Source: Moringa oleifera (lineage: Eukaryota; Streptophyta; Magnoliopsida; Brassicales; Moringaceae). From it: a stretch of 64,000 nucleotides of DNA. A program made the position numbers and the translations under genes. Positions 12,730 to 24,450 of this stretch are shown here, in pieces. The notes beneath the pieces were generated by a model. That model was not told where the DNA came from. It saw only the letters and a program-made list of their open reading frames with translations, and made no database searches. Within the stretch, counting starts at the first letter, position 1, and every line of letters starts with the position of its first letter. The stretch covers positions 1,240,001-1,304,000 of the forward strand of contig JAJFZO010000396.1 of NCBI GenBank assembly GCA_021397835.1, given 5' to 3'.

Positions 12730-15250
12730 GTACTTATTGGCCTTCTCATGGGGGAAAATCATTTTAGTTATTTTCTTTTACTATCTCTCAATGGACATTA
12801 CCTTTAAATGAAAATCAGTGTTCGCTCTTATGGGTTGAACTTCAGTCTTCATGTCTATTTTTCCTAAGCTCATTTACAGTGTATAATTTATGATAATTTT
12901 AATTTTATATTGATAGATCATGTAGTAAAAATAAATAAATAAAGTAACATAAAATGTAAAGCAAATATAAAAACTTAAAAATATATGTAATTTTAAAATT
13001 AAATTTTAATATATCAATTAAATCAATTATATATAATTTTTTAATTTAATTTAAATTAAATTAAAAATATTTTTTTTTGAAATTTATAAAATTAATTTAA
13101 ATAAATTTTACATCCCTTTTTAAATTTAAATAATTTTCAGCTCACAACTTATTTTTTATGAATTTTTTAAAATTTTAATATTATAGATTAAAAATATATG
13201 TTTTTCATAATTAAAATTTTTTATAGTGGTAACTTAGAATATTTATTATTTATGCAAGATTTTTATTTTAAATATTTTTAATTTTTAAATAAAATTTAAA
13301 ACTCATTGTTATGTTTACCTTAAAATATATTAAAAAATAATTAAAAACTTTCTAATTAATTACGTCAAAGGAATCTAAATCTTGGACACAGTATCAAATT
13401 GAAATCTTCTTTAAAAAAATTATATTAAATTAAAATTTATGTTACATGTTGATTACAATGAGAAATTTTTGTCAATAAAATTTGTTAAAGTTAAATTCAT
13501 TCCTCACTTAATCAGGGTTTGAAGATGAGTACATGTACATGATATATATCCTTAATTGCACTGGGTGCCATTTACTCATACACTGTTTACCCTTCACTTA
13601 TATTCTACTTATTATTTATTCTCGCTTTATTTACTTCCCATTCAGACTTATCATTTCTCCAACAAACCCATCCCAAAGTTTTCTTTGTAATTATCTTTGA
13701 ATCAACCAAGAAATCACACATCAATAAGTTTCAATCAGTTGCTCTCTGCATTTATATGTTTCTATTGCTCTTAATGCATCCATAGAGCGAGATTTGAAAT
13801 GAACTATATCAAATGAGGCAAAGCACTCAATAATTTTGAATTTTTTTTAGATTTGATTTGAGCAATTTTCACTATATTTTATGTTTTATTAGTAATTTTA
13901 TGATAGATTCTAAAATCCAATCACCCATTTAACGAATATAATTTGCATCAAGTTTGAATTATGAATTCTGAAAACTGAAATTCTCCAAATTCAAAACGCT
14001 AATGCTACTAAGAAAAGAAAATTTGTTTATTAAATTTAGAAATTTGATGTTAAAATCCTCTCTATGCATATTATTTTATACATTTGTGTATTTGAAACTC
14101 TTTTGTAACATCATTTGTGAAATTTTTTCAGGATGATTGAAAATTTGTAAAACTTTGATTATACACTAATTTGCATTAATAACATTATGGAACAACATAA
14201 TTGATGCTTAAATAAGTTCATGTATCATTTGAATATAAAGATTTATAAAGATGGGTATATATATATGTATCATATTGCTTGGATACTTAGATGTTTAAAT
14301 TTTGTTAATATTTTTTTATAAGATTAGATAGCATCGCATTGTTATTTACTATTCATTTTTGTTATTTTGCAATAATAAATTGTGTAAGTTTTAAGCACTT
14401 TTGTAATGAGTTGTTGAAGAAACAACCTAAAAAGTATGTGAATGACAAAAAAAAAAAAAAAAACCCTATTAAGCCTATCAAATTTAAATTATGTTATTGC
14501 AAGTGTGATTTAATTATTTATTGTTTGACAAAGAATCGTAATGCTTACATATTATATGTAAAAATAAACGAACAACAACAACGATAGAAATGTAAAGAAA
14601 AACATATGCAAAGATTTCAAGTTAAGAGGGGAAAACCTTAAAAGATATAAAGGTAGAATCACCCTTAAGATTCAACAAAAATTATAGTCAAATAAATTAG
14701 ATACAAAAAATTGTATGACAACTTATAGTGAGGAAGGATTGTATGCAAATCTAGTAATCATGACATATGCATGTAGGCAATCTGATTTATCTATCATCTC
14801 ATGCAAACATGCTATTTGTTGCATTCAACACGAGATAGAATACCTTCATGTATGTTAAAACTTATGAGCCCTTAATTCTACCTTGTTCCAAGCAAAGAAC
14901 AATGAGATGAAAACTCACTGCTTAGACTTAAACCCTAAAACTCAAAAAAGGCACTAGAAAGACATGAAAGAAAAAAAAAAAAAAAAGACCTTAATGAACC
15001 TAAAGCTAACATAAATTAATATATGAATCCAATTGTGATCGATCGGAACATAACTCTAGGACCATCCTAATGCCAAAAAAAAAAAAAAAATGCATGTAAA
15101 AGCAAGTGTATATCTTCTGATACCCCTAAGACTTCTGCTCAGCAATCATTTACCTCAAAAATTCTACATTTAGCAACCAATAACATGAGTAAACAATGCA
15201 GTTAAACAAGTTTTGTTGACAAAAATCCCACATTCCAATTGACAAATAAG
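12730..15250. other. AT-rich intergenic DNA, no gene seen
   Basis: AT-rich sequence with A- and T-runs and no recognisable coding domain. An 82-codon ORF at 14,339-14,587 is lysine/asparagine-rich by base composition and has no family signature. Confidence 0.5.
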
Positions 15251-15267
15251 GTGAGTCCTAATTTGAT

Positions 15268-15270
15268 ATA

Positions 15271-15307
<37 letters not shown>

Positions 15308-15308
15308 T
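15268..15308. repeat. (TA)n microsatellite
   Basis: About 40 bp of near-perfect TA repeats with one CA interruption, about 360 bp downstream of the PPR gene's stop codon. Confidence 0.85.
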
Positions 15309-15669
15309 TATGAAAAACAAGATGATCCAGCAAGCTAAAGCTGACCCAATATAATATAAAGACAAAAATGCCCTAAATAGCCTTCATGTACTTTTTATGT
15401 AGTTAGGAACAGAAAGTTGTTTCATATACATTTTCTTTCTGCAGTGCAGATGGGGTTTATGTTCACAACAAATACATAAAACCCAAGAAAAGAGAGAAAA
15501 CAATACTCGCACAAGACCACATTAAAATCTTTTACAGGGAACACTTCTACTATGATTTATACTAGCAAGTTAGTAACTGCCTAGCAGAAAATGCATAATG
15601 AATAATCATCTGACTATGCACAAATTGGTGGAAAAATGAGACAGTAGATTTCCTTTCTACATGCTTTCT

Positions 15670-18159
15670 TTAACCATTCAGCTCCTTCGCCCCAATATGA
15701 TGAAGATTATATTCCATAAGGGTCCTTTTCAGCAAATCGTCTGGCTTGATTCTATTAATCAACATTTGGTCATACAATGACATGGCTTCTGCTAATCTCC
15801 CAACCTTGCAGTAACTACGAATCAGAATAGTATATGCAACTACATCAGGCAATATTTGGTTGTCCATAGCATGACAAAAAGCAAGTGATGCTTCATCCAT
15901 TAATCCTCGCTTGCAGAGACCATCAATGAGGATGCTGTAACAGACAATGTTTGGAGACAGATTGTTCTCAAGCATCTCTTCGTAAAGCTCAAATGCATTT
16001 TTCATACTCTGACATTTGAAATACCCATCAATTAAACAACCATATGTGACCACATTGGGCTTACCACCATTTTCTAACATTTTGGAGAACATTGACATAG
16101 CATCATCCATTTTACCTTCTTTACAGAAAGCATCAATTAATACAGTAAAAGTAATAGCATTGGGTCCAAAAGGGCCACATGCCAACTTCTCAAAAACCCT
16201 GACTGCCTCATCTAACCTTCCCAAAGAGCAATATCCACATATCAATGTGTTGTATGTTACAATATCTGGTTTTGGTCCTCCCTCAATAAGCTGCCCAATG
16301 AGATCCAGCGCATATTCCAATCGGCCTTCTTTAAAGAGCATATTGATCAGAACATTATATATTGCAATATCAGGAACTACTCCATTCCGTTGCATAAGCT
16401 CAAAAATCTTCAATCCACCAGTTGGATTCCTCTGCTTGCTAAATCCATCAATGAGAGTGCAATATGTAACAACATCAAGCCTGAAACCCCTCTTCAGCAT
16501 TTGAAAGAAAATCAATGATGCCAAATCCAATCTCCCTTGCGCAGCAATAGCCCTAATAAGCACAGTCAGAGTCACTACATCGGGTTTTATGTTGTACATC
16601 TCAATCAAACTGTAAACCTTTAAAGCAGCCCCAAAACACTTCAATCTACAAAAACCATCAATTAAAGAATTAAAAACAAAGATATTAGGTTGTACACCCC
16701 TACTTGCAGCGTGAAAGAAGAACCTTAGAGCATCACCCATCAGCCCTTGTTTGCAAAGACCGTTTATTAACACGCTATAAACAACAATATCAGGTTTATT
16801 TCCCTTTCTAACCATATCCTTGTATAATCGAATACCATCCATCAAATTACCTGATTTGCAAAAACCATCAATGAGACTACTGTAAGTTAAAAGTGATGGC
16901 TCAAAACCATATTTCACAATCTGACCAAATATCCCATAAGCCTCAGAAATTCTACAATTACGGCACATCCCACTAATAAGAATGCTGTAAGTGACCACAT
17001 TAGGTGAGATTCCCTCTTTCGACATCCTCTTATAGATCTCAACCACCATTCTTAAATCCCCTAATCTCATGTATGCATCCATAAGTGAGCTAATTAAAAC
17101 CACATCAAACTTGACACCTTTGTCAAATGCCAGTGAGAGAAGCTTATTTCCCTCCTCAAATGCCCCTACTTTGAAAAAACCATCAATGAGAATACTATAG
17201 ATGATTAAGTCTGGTTCCACTCCCCTCTCTATCATAAGTCTATAAAGCTCAAATGCTTTATCTAACTTTTTCTCCTTACAGAATGCACTAATTAATGTAC
17301 CAAATGTCACCACATTTGGATTTGGACCAACAGTTAGGAGCCTATCAAACAAATAAAAAGCAGTTTCTATTTGACTTTTTCTGCAAAGAGCCTTCAGAAT
17401 CTTATTACAAGCAACAATATCAAGGCCAAACCCAGTCTCAATCACTGCCCGATGAAAATTCAATCCCTTTTCAACCTCACCTTTCTTCAAAAACTCATCC
17501 ATAACAACTGCATACAGGCTTGAACCTTGACCTCTCAATGCTCTACAAAATATGTTATAGTTATTGATAATCAAATCAACACGATTTGAATCAACTAAAG
17601 AACTCAACATCCTGTACAGTGAATTTGGTGACACAAATGAACCCAATTTAGTAATGTACACAAACAACTCAACGGACCTATCAACCATTCTATTTCTACA
17701 ATAACTTTCCATCAGGAACTCATGAACCATCCTATTATTCGAGTCAAAATCCCTTAAACCATCACTAATTGCGGCAAAAACGTCAAACTCCTTGCCGAGC
17801 CGAACAATCATTTCATCGAATACCTCTGCGGCGACATCGAACACGCGGTGGCGAAGCAAAACGTTAATGAGTGCACAGAAAGATTGTGCACTGTGGGCCG
17901 AACCAAGCAAGTTCTCGGCCCATCGGAAGAACTGAGTGGCGGAACGAGGGTCGGTTTGGAGGGTAATTAGGATGTGTTTTACCAGGTGCGGTTGCAAGCC
18001 TGCGACAATATCAGGGTTTAAGAGAGTGGGGTTTTGCAGGTGGAATGCATTAGAAACATGGTCTATTAGGGTTTGAGCAGAGGAGGAAGGGAAAGATGAA
18101 TAAGAAAGATAAGAACGACAACGAGAATAGTGATTTCTTCTTATAAGAGAAAACAACAT
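15670..18159 (-). CDS. P-class pentatricopeptide repeat protein, 829 aa, probably mitochondrial
   Basis: A single uninterrupted exon codes for 829 residues. The first 30 residues are rich in Arg, Ser and aromatic residues with no acidic residue (MLFSLIRRNHYSRCRSYLSY), typical of an organelle, probably mitochondrial, presequence. Residues about 247-807 are 16 back-to-back 35-residue PPR motifs (pattern PDVVTYxxLIDGFCKxGxLxxAxxLFxxM), preceded by weaker helical repeats from about residue 90. No E, DYW or SMR domain follows, so it is P-class, a family that binds organellar RNA one base per motif to stabilise, process or translate it. The whole resembles the Arabidopsis At1g31840 group; this is from recall and less certain. 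The ATG is the first in frame. The long antisense ORF at 16,016-16,504 is a shadow. Confidence 0.95.
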   Translation of the reverse strand: MLFSLIRRNHYSRCRSYLSYSSFPSSSAQTLIDHVSNAFHLQNPTLLNPDIVAGLQPHLVKHILITLQTDPRSATQFFRWAENLLGSAHSAQSFCALINVLLRHRVFDVAAEVFDEMIVRLGKEFDVFAAISDGLRDFDSNNRMVHEFLMESYCRNRMVDRSVELFVYITKLGSFVSPNSLYRMLSSLVDSNRVDLIINNYNIFCRALRGQGSSLYAVVMDEFLKKGEVEKGLNFHRAVIETGFGLDIVACNKILKALCRKSQIETAFYLFDRLLTVGPNPNVVTFGTLISAFCKEKKLDKAFELYRLMIERGVEPDLIIYSILIDGFFKVGAFEEGNKLLSLAFDKGVKFDVVLISSLMDAYMRLGDLRMVVEIYKRMSKEGISPNVVTYSILISGMCRNCRISEAYGIFGQIVKYGFEPSLLTYSSLIDGFCKSGNLMDGIRLYKDMVRKGNKPDIVVYSVLINGLCKQGLMGDALRFFFHAASRGVQPNIFVFNSLIDGFCRLKCFGAALKVYSLIEMYNIKPDVVTLTVLIRAIAAQGRLDLASLIFFQMLKRGFRLDVVTYCTLIDGFSKQRNPTGGLKIFELMQRNGVVPDIAIYNVLINMLFKEGRLEYALDLIGQLIEGGPKPDIVTYNTLICGYCSLGRLDEAVRVFEKLACGPFGPNAITFTVLIDAFCKEGKMDDAMSMFSKMLENGGKPNVVTYGCLIDGYFKCQSMKNAFELYEEMLENNLSPNIVCYSILIDGLCKRGLMDEASLAFCHAMDNQILPDVVAYTILIRSYCKVGRLAEAMSLYDQMLINRIKPDDLLKRTLMEYNLHHIGAKELNG

Positions 18160-18300
18160 TGTTCGGGAAGCTCCATTTATGCTTGGGGTTGTGCTCGGAG
18201 GGAAAGCTGCCGCATTATTTTGCTGCTACGACACGCATTCAATGGTCAAATTGACCCGACCGGATAGTAGTTCTGGCCCGGATGATAGCACATGGAGCTT
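18160..18300 (-). promoter_or_regulatory. 5' flank of the 829-aa PPR gene
   Basis: This stretch upstream of the start codon is less AT-rich than the sequence beyond it and probably holds the 5' untranslated region and core promoter. No clear TATA box position can be assigned. Confidence 0.35.
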
Positions 18301-18609
18301 CATTTATAGTTTTTCAAAAAAAAAATTATATATTAAAATTTAAAATAAATATCATTTAAAATTATAAGTTTTATCTTTTTTTTTAATCAAATTTTAATTT
18401 TTAAAATATATTTAAATAAATTTTGATATATTAATTTTATTTAAATTAAACCTTTGACTCAAAACAATTATGAAAAAATTAATAATCTTTTCATTATTAA
18501 AATGGCTAAAAGTTTTATATTTTATTTCGATTTTATTCTTTAAATTTAAAAAATTAACTAATCAATAATTTTTTATGAATTTTTTAAAATTTTGATAGTA
18601 TATTTTTAA

Positions 18610-18790
18610 AAAAATTTTCAATACTCAAAAAATTTAAATTTTTTTATAATAATAGTTTAAATATTTATTTACATATATAAAAAATCATAAGTCAAAATTT
18701 ATTATAAAATATTTTTAATTTAAATACTTTTAGTGTTTAAATTTGTTAACAAAGTTTAATTTTCATAAAACTGAAATGTTAAGTTTTATT
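18610..18790. repeat. Partial copy of the foldback MITE family seen at 31.5-32.8 kb
   Basis: The stretch containing AAGTCAAAATTTATTATA, AAATATTTTTAATTT and GTTAACAAAGTTTAATTT matches the right arm of the foldback element at 31,480-31,985, in the same word order. Only one arm is clearly present. Confidence 0.5.
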
Positions 18791-18799
18791 TGGACATAT

Positions 18800-20110
18800 T
18801 TTAAAAGTAAAAAATTTGATTAGAGAGAGAGAATAAGATTTGAAGTTTAAAATGATATTTATCTTAAAATTTATAATTCTTTTATGTGAATTATTGTTTT
18901 TTTGTGTAATTTGTAGCAATAGATGTATTATTGTCATAAAAAATTTATTATATATTTCAAGTATGCTTAAAGCAAATAAATTATTAGTTAAAGTCAAGAT
19001 ATAATTAAACTATTCTACTACCAACCAAAACAATTAGGGATCATTGGTGGAATTTTTTAAGAAAAAAATAAAATTTTTGATTGTTTAGTAAAATTTTAAA
19101 ATTTTTGTAATAAATATATAAATAACCTAAAATCTTTAAAACAAGAAATGTGATAAATATTTAAAGACTAAAATAACTTTAATATATTTTTTATCTTTTT
19201 TAATCTCTTAAAAAAGAATCATAGCTCTTTCTCGTACTTATCAGCATTTTTAATCTCATTTTAATATTATCATTCACAGTTCATTTGAATTAGCTTAACT
19301 ATCGATGAAGAGCTCTTAGGTAATCTTGAACAAGTGATTAATAAACTTATAGATAGCAAGTGGATCGTGTTAGATTGATATAATTCAAATTCAAGTCATG
19401 CCAAATTGAATGTAGAGGACACATGAGTAGCATGTTGTGTCGTGCGTGTCAAATTTTATATAACATATGATTCAACGCAACATTGGCCTAAGCACATTTT
19501 AATCGTGCTAGGTCACGAAGTTTATGCCGATAAATTTTTGATCTATATTTCAAATTTATTTTCAAATATAATTTTTATAAAAATTAAATTTAACAATTTA
19601 TACAAAAAATTAAACAAAGAACATCAATCTTTTATTATAAATTATTTTAAAAATCATAAATTACAAAAAATATATTATTTCTTCACAATTCACTAAAATC
19701 TTTCTTCACGATTAAAAAAACTATAAAGAAAAATTTAATTGAATAAAAATATATTATTATTTAGTAATTATTTAAAATTCAAATATTTTTTCATGATTAA
19801 TAATCATTAATAAAGATTTGATATTAAAATTATAAAATTATTAATTTTAAAATAATTAAATGTTATTTAAATAATATTACGCTAATCTTTCTTTACCATT
19901 CTTAAACAACCATGAAGAAAGATTCATAATTTTTAAATTATTTATTTTTTCTCAAATTTTTTTCATAATTTCTTTTGAACCATGATTTTTTAATTTTTTA
20001 TTATTTTTTAAAATAATAATTTTTAATAAAAATGTAAATATAAAATAATATTAACTAATAAGTAATAATTTTATAAATAAAAAATATTAAATAATATTAA
20101 TTAAAATAAT
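18800..20110. other. AT-rich intergenic DNA, no gene seen
   Basis: Very AT-rich. Short ORFs at 18,779-18,997 and 19,442-19,696 consist of Ile/Asn/Lys/Phe by composition and show no domain. Confidence 0.5.
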
Positions 20111-20119
20111 AATAATTTC

Positions 20120-20690
20120 ATAATCATAATATATATAAACCAAAATATACATATACATTAATTCTTTCTCTAATATACCAAACTAACAAAATAACATACT
20201 AAACCTATCTATTCCATTAACACACCAAAATATATATATTTATAAGTCAACAAATCATCACATTAATATATATTATAAATAAAACAACATATGCATAAAT
20301 ATTAATTTTTTTCTGACACACCAAAGCACAAACATATATATATATATATATATATAGAAAAAACTAACACATTAAACATATCTATTTCATTAACACACCA
20401 ATATATATATAAACCAACAAATTAACCATCACATTAACATATACATAAACCAACATATCCATACCCGTTGATCTTTCTCTAATACACCAAAACACCATCA
20501 CATACATACATATCAATAAACGATAATAAATATATCATCATATCACCAGCAAACCAACATATCAATAATTCTATAAATAAATCAACACTCTAATTATTCC
20601 ATAAACAAATTAATGCATCAACACTCTAATAATTTCATAAGTAAATCAATGTACTAACACAACAAACAAATACTCCAATAATCACTTCTT
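20120..20690. repeat. Diverged tandem repeat, long unit about 175 bp
   Basis: The segment with CTATCTATTCCATTAACACA at about 20,203 recurs as ATCTATTTCATTAACACACC at about 20,379, with matching flanks (CATCACATTAA, AACAACATAT / AACCAACATAT, CTTTCTCTAATA). Toward the end a shorter unit of about 45 bp (ATCAACACTCTAAT plus TTCATAA) is duplicated. A (TA)n tract lies at about 20,335-20,356. Confidence 0.65.
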
Positions 20691-21960
20691 CCATCATAAC
20701 ACACTTTAATATAACACATCTCTCTTTATGCTATAATGAATCATAGTTCACATTCAAAGAAAAATTCATACATATATCCAATATATGGAGGAGAATTAAT
20801 TTATAAATTAAAATTATTTTTACAATACAAGTTGAAATACAAACGATTACAATTCTTGGATTTTATAACATCCTTACAAAATTTCAAGTACAAGTTCTAC
20901 CTTTGTACTTGAACTCTAACATGATGCTTTATATGTATTGCTCACGTTCCTATCTAACATCATCAAGTTCAAATTAAGTGTAAATATTAATGTCTATCAA
21001 TAGTTTATATGAAATTAAAAAAAAAATGTTAGTACAATTAAAATTTATTATATTTATTTTGATTAAATAATTACTTAATAACTTATTATTTTTTAGTATG
21101 AGACATCAGTATTACTTTGATTGATGATATCTTTCATAAACTTCTTAACATAGCATCCACACTCATGGTTGAAAGGGTAATGCATACACTACATAATATA
21201 ATTTAAATATTATATGTTATCCAAAAAGTAAATCCAGTATCACATATAGTTTTAAGTGTATACACCTTAGCAATGAGAGTTTTAAATTTTCATCTGGTAC
21301 TTGATGGTATATCTATTGTAAAGAACATTTGAATAGATTTGACATCATAAAATAATCACAAATCTTGACAATCTAGCTATTAACATAAGTCAAAATAACT
21401 TAAATCAAGTGGACATGAGGATGTCTAACTCGGCTCTAGAACCATGCCCTAAAGGATTAAAAACTGTGTACATGAACACTTTTGACCTAATAATCACCAA
21501 TATCTAATGCTATGAAAATTATTAAGTTAAACTATTTCTTATCTAAAGAGTGCCATTAAAAATTAAGATAATACTTAAAGCAATGTTAAACGGAAGAGCA
21601 TTGCTCCTCTGTCACATGGTTGCGTCAATCTACATGATAAATGGCAGGTTTGCTTTTTTACTCTTATACCACTTCTAACAAATACTAGCAATGGATCAAC
21701 AAATACAAAATATTGACTCAAGTGAAGTGCAACCAAATTAGCATGAAGTTCAGCAAAAATATAAAAAGTATAAAAAAAAAATACAAGTAATTGTAAGATC
21801 AATAATCTCCTAAGTACAAAAAAGATACATATATGATATAAGCTTAAAAGATGGTGACATTTATCTTTTTTATATGACAAAATTATAATATATCATCTCG
21901 TATCACATAGATGGTTCCCTTACCCCCACCCCCCCACCCTTGCCCCAAAAAGAAACCTCT
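20691..21960. other. Intergenic DNA with no assigned coding function
   Basis: No ORF with family resemblance. The region just before 21,960 may be decayed upstream sequence of the copia element that begins there, but I cannot align it to gag or integrase. Confidence 0.4.
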
Positions 21961-21964
21961 ACTA

Positions 21965-24015
21965 TAAATGGAATAGTGACCACTTCATTAAGAGCCATTA
22001 ACTTACTCACATATGAATGATGCGTCTTAGAGTGAAAGAACCAGATATAGATCACTTTAGAATCTTTGGCTGTATTACTCGTGCCGACATCCCAAATGAA
22101 AAAAATGATGAAACTTGATGACAAAGTAGAGAAATGCATCTTTTGTAATGTAAGAGAATCACCCAAAACATATAAACTATTTAATCCACTAAGGAAGAAG
22201 ATTATGACAAACAAGGATGTTATTTTTTATAAAAAAAAAACACCTAGGATTGAAACGAGCAACAACCAAAATGCGTTCTTTATGATGATGAAGATGTTGA
22301 ACATAAATAAGTTACAACACTTGCTAAGTCCAAAAATTCATCAGAATAATTAAAATAGCCATAGGAACTTCACCACTGGTTGAAGAAGTAAATGAAGAAA
22401 GAGCCCAACCAGTTGGTCGAGTTAGAAGAAAGCATGCTTGGATGAAAGATTATGAGATAACTAGGTTAAGCAATCTAATTACTCATTTTGTTTTGTTTGC
22501 AGGTTGTGATCCTACAACCTATGAAAGTGTTGCTAAAGGAAAAAAAAACAAAAAGTAATGGATAATGAAATCAATTCTATTAAGAAGAATGACACTTGGG
22601 AGTTGTGTGATCTTCCTAAGGGGCACAAAACCATTGGTGTAAAATAGGTCTTCAAAATAAAGCTAAACAAAAATGTGATGTTGACAAGTACAAAGCACAC
22701 TTTGTGAAAAAAGGATACAAACAGTAATATGGGGTTGTTTTTACAAAAGTATTTTCTCCAATTGTAAGATATGACATGATCAGGTTAGTGGTTGCATTAA
22801 CAACATAAAATTCTTAGCTATTTTTCAACTAGATTTCTAGTTGACATTCTTGCATAGGTATTAGGAGGACTAGGTATTTATTGAGCAACCTCATAGCTAT
22901 ATTAAGGTTGAAAATGAGAATTAAGTTATATATTAAAGAAAGCCTTATATGAATTAAACAAGCTTCGAAGGCTTGGTGTAGTCGTACTAAGGCTTATTTT
23001 CTTAAGGTTGGTTTTATAAAATGTCCTTATGAGCATATTATGCTTGTTAAGATTGAAGACAGAGAGAAAATTGTCATAGTCTGCTTATATGTTGATGACC
23101 TTATATTTACTAGAAATTGTGACATAATCTTTGGTGAATTTAAGAAGTCCATGATGAATGAATTTGAAATGTCTAATCTCATTTTGATGCATTATTTTTT
23201 TTTTTGGTATAAAAATGATGCAATTAGATAATGGGATTTTTCTCTTTCAAAAGAAACATGTGAGAACAATTCTAGATAGATTTCAAATGCAGGACTGTAA
23301 TTCTGTAAATGCTCATGTTAAGTATGGCATGATGTTACACAAAAATTATGATGAAAAGAAGGTTGGTAGCACACTTTATAAGCAAATTGATGTATCTTAT
23401 TACAATAAGACAGATATAATGTATTCTATGAGCTTAATCAACATATACATGGAAAATACCATGGAGTTGTATTTATTAGCTACCAAGAGAACCTTCATTG
23501 TATGCAGGGAACTTAAGACCTTGAAATATATTATAAGAAGGGTAAAAAATCTAATGTGGTGAGTTTTATTGACAATGATTATGTAAGAGATTGAAATGAT
23601 AAAAGAAGCAATTCTGGCTATGTTTTTATGCTTAGAACAAATATTGTTTCGTAGTCATTTAAAAAGCAATCAGTTGTTACCTTATCTAATATAGAAGTTG
23701 AATTTGTTGCAATCACAGCTTACACTTGCCAAGTCATATAGATGAGAAGAACACTTAAAAGTTGCGATTCAAACAATCTAGAGCTACAAAAATACTAATA
23801 ATAACTCTACAATCAAGCTGTCGAAGAATTTAGTGCTATATGGAAAAAGCAAGCACGTTGATGTAAGTTTTATTTTTTGAGAGATCTTTCTAATGATGGG
23901 ACAATTGATTTGATACATTATTAAAGTGAAGATCAAGTTGCTGACATAATTTAGTAAGGCGTTCGAGATCGAATTATTTATGAAGCTTAGAGAATTACTA
24001 AGTTTATACAACTCA
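21965..24015 (+). pseudogene. Ty1/copia polyprotein remnant (end of integrase to RNase H)
   Basis: Plus-strand pieces in shifting frames follow the copia order. The end of the integrase region (VKEPDIDHFRIFGCI near 22,035; EKCIFCNVRESPKTYKLFNP, 22,129-22,188) comes first. Then comes the start of reverse transcriptase (DTWELCDLPKGHKTIGVK, with the following Trp codon now TAG, about 22,590-22,650). The catalytic YVDD is kept (VCLYVDDLIFTRNCD, about 23,080). The fingers and RNase H follow (GIFLFQKKHVRTILDRFQMQ, 23,227-23,290; IEVEFVAITAYTCQ, about 23,690; KHVDVSFIF, about 23,850). The element is clearly dead and differs in sequence from the copia remnant at the window start. Confidence 0.9.
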
Positions 24016-24057
24016 GATTTAATTAAGGTTATAAATTGATATGAGTAAACATCAATT

Positions 24058-24450
24058 TAAAAGAGAGATTATTGAAAATTTTGTTTTATTATTGAATTTA
24101 TTTTTCATTTGATTTAATTATTTATTTGCCTAAAGAATAAAAACACATTTTGATTAATTTTTTAAAACAAATTTTCATTAAAAGATTACGAAAATTACTC
24201 ACTCTAACCGTTTTCATAATCTTAAAACAAAATATTTTTATTTTTGAGAATTTATTTTTCAATAAATATTATGAAAATTACTCCTTTGAATCATTTTCAT
24301 GATTACAAAATAAAAAATTTAAATAATTTTTATTAAAAATTATAAAAATTACTCCCTTAAGTCGTTCTCATAAACTTAAAACATTCTTCATTTTTGAAAT
24401 TATAATTTTTTTACTTTTTTATTTTACATATATATATATATATAACAACA
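24058..24450 (+). repeat. Polypurine tract and LTR-like region with internal tandem repeats
   Basis: A purine tract (AAAAGAGAGATTATTGAAAA, about 24,058-24,077) sits where the 3' LTR of the copia element should start. Within the presumed LTR the phrase AAAATTACTC followed by a C/T-rich word and TTTTCAT or TTCTCAT occurs three times, beginning near 24,190, 24,273 and 24,343 (period about 70-83 bp). Confidence 0.55.

Noticed and set aside
14339..14587. 82-codon ORF with a Lys run
   Set aside because: Composition-driven, includes a poly-A stretch, no family signature.
16016..16504. 162-codon ORF antisense to the PPR gene
   Set aside because: Shadow of the repeat structure on the opposite strand.
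21903..22214. 103-codon minus-strand ORF over the copia remnant
   Set aside because: The plus strand carries the recognisable copia motifs in this interval.
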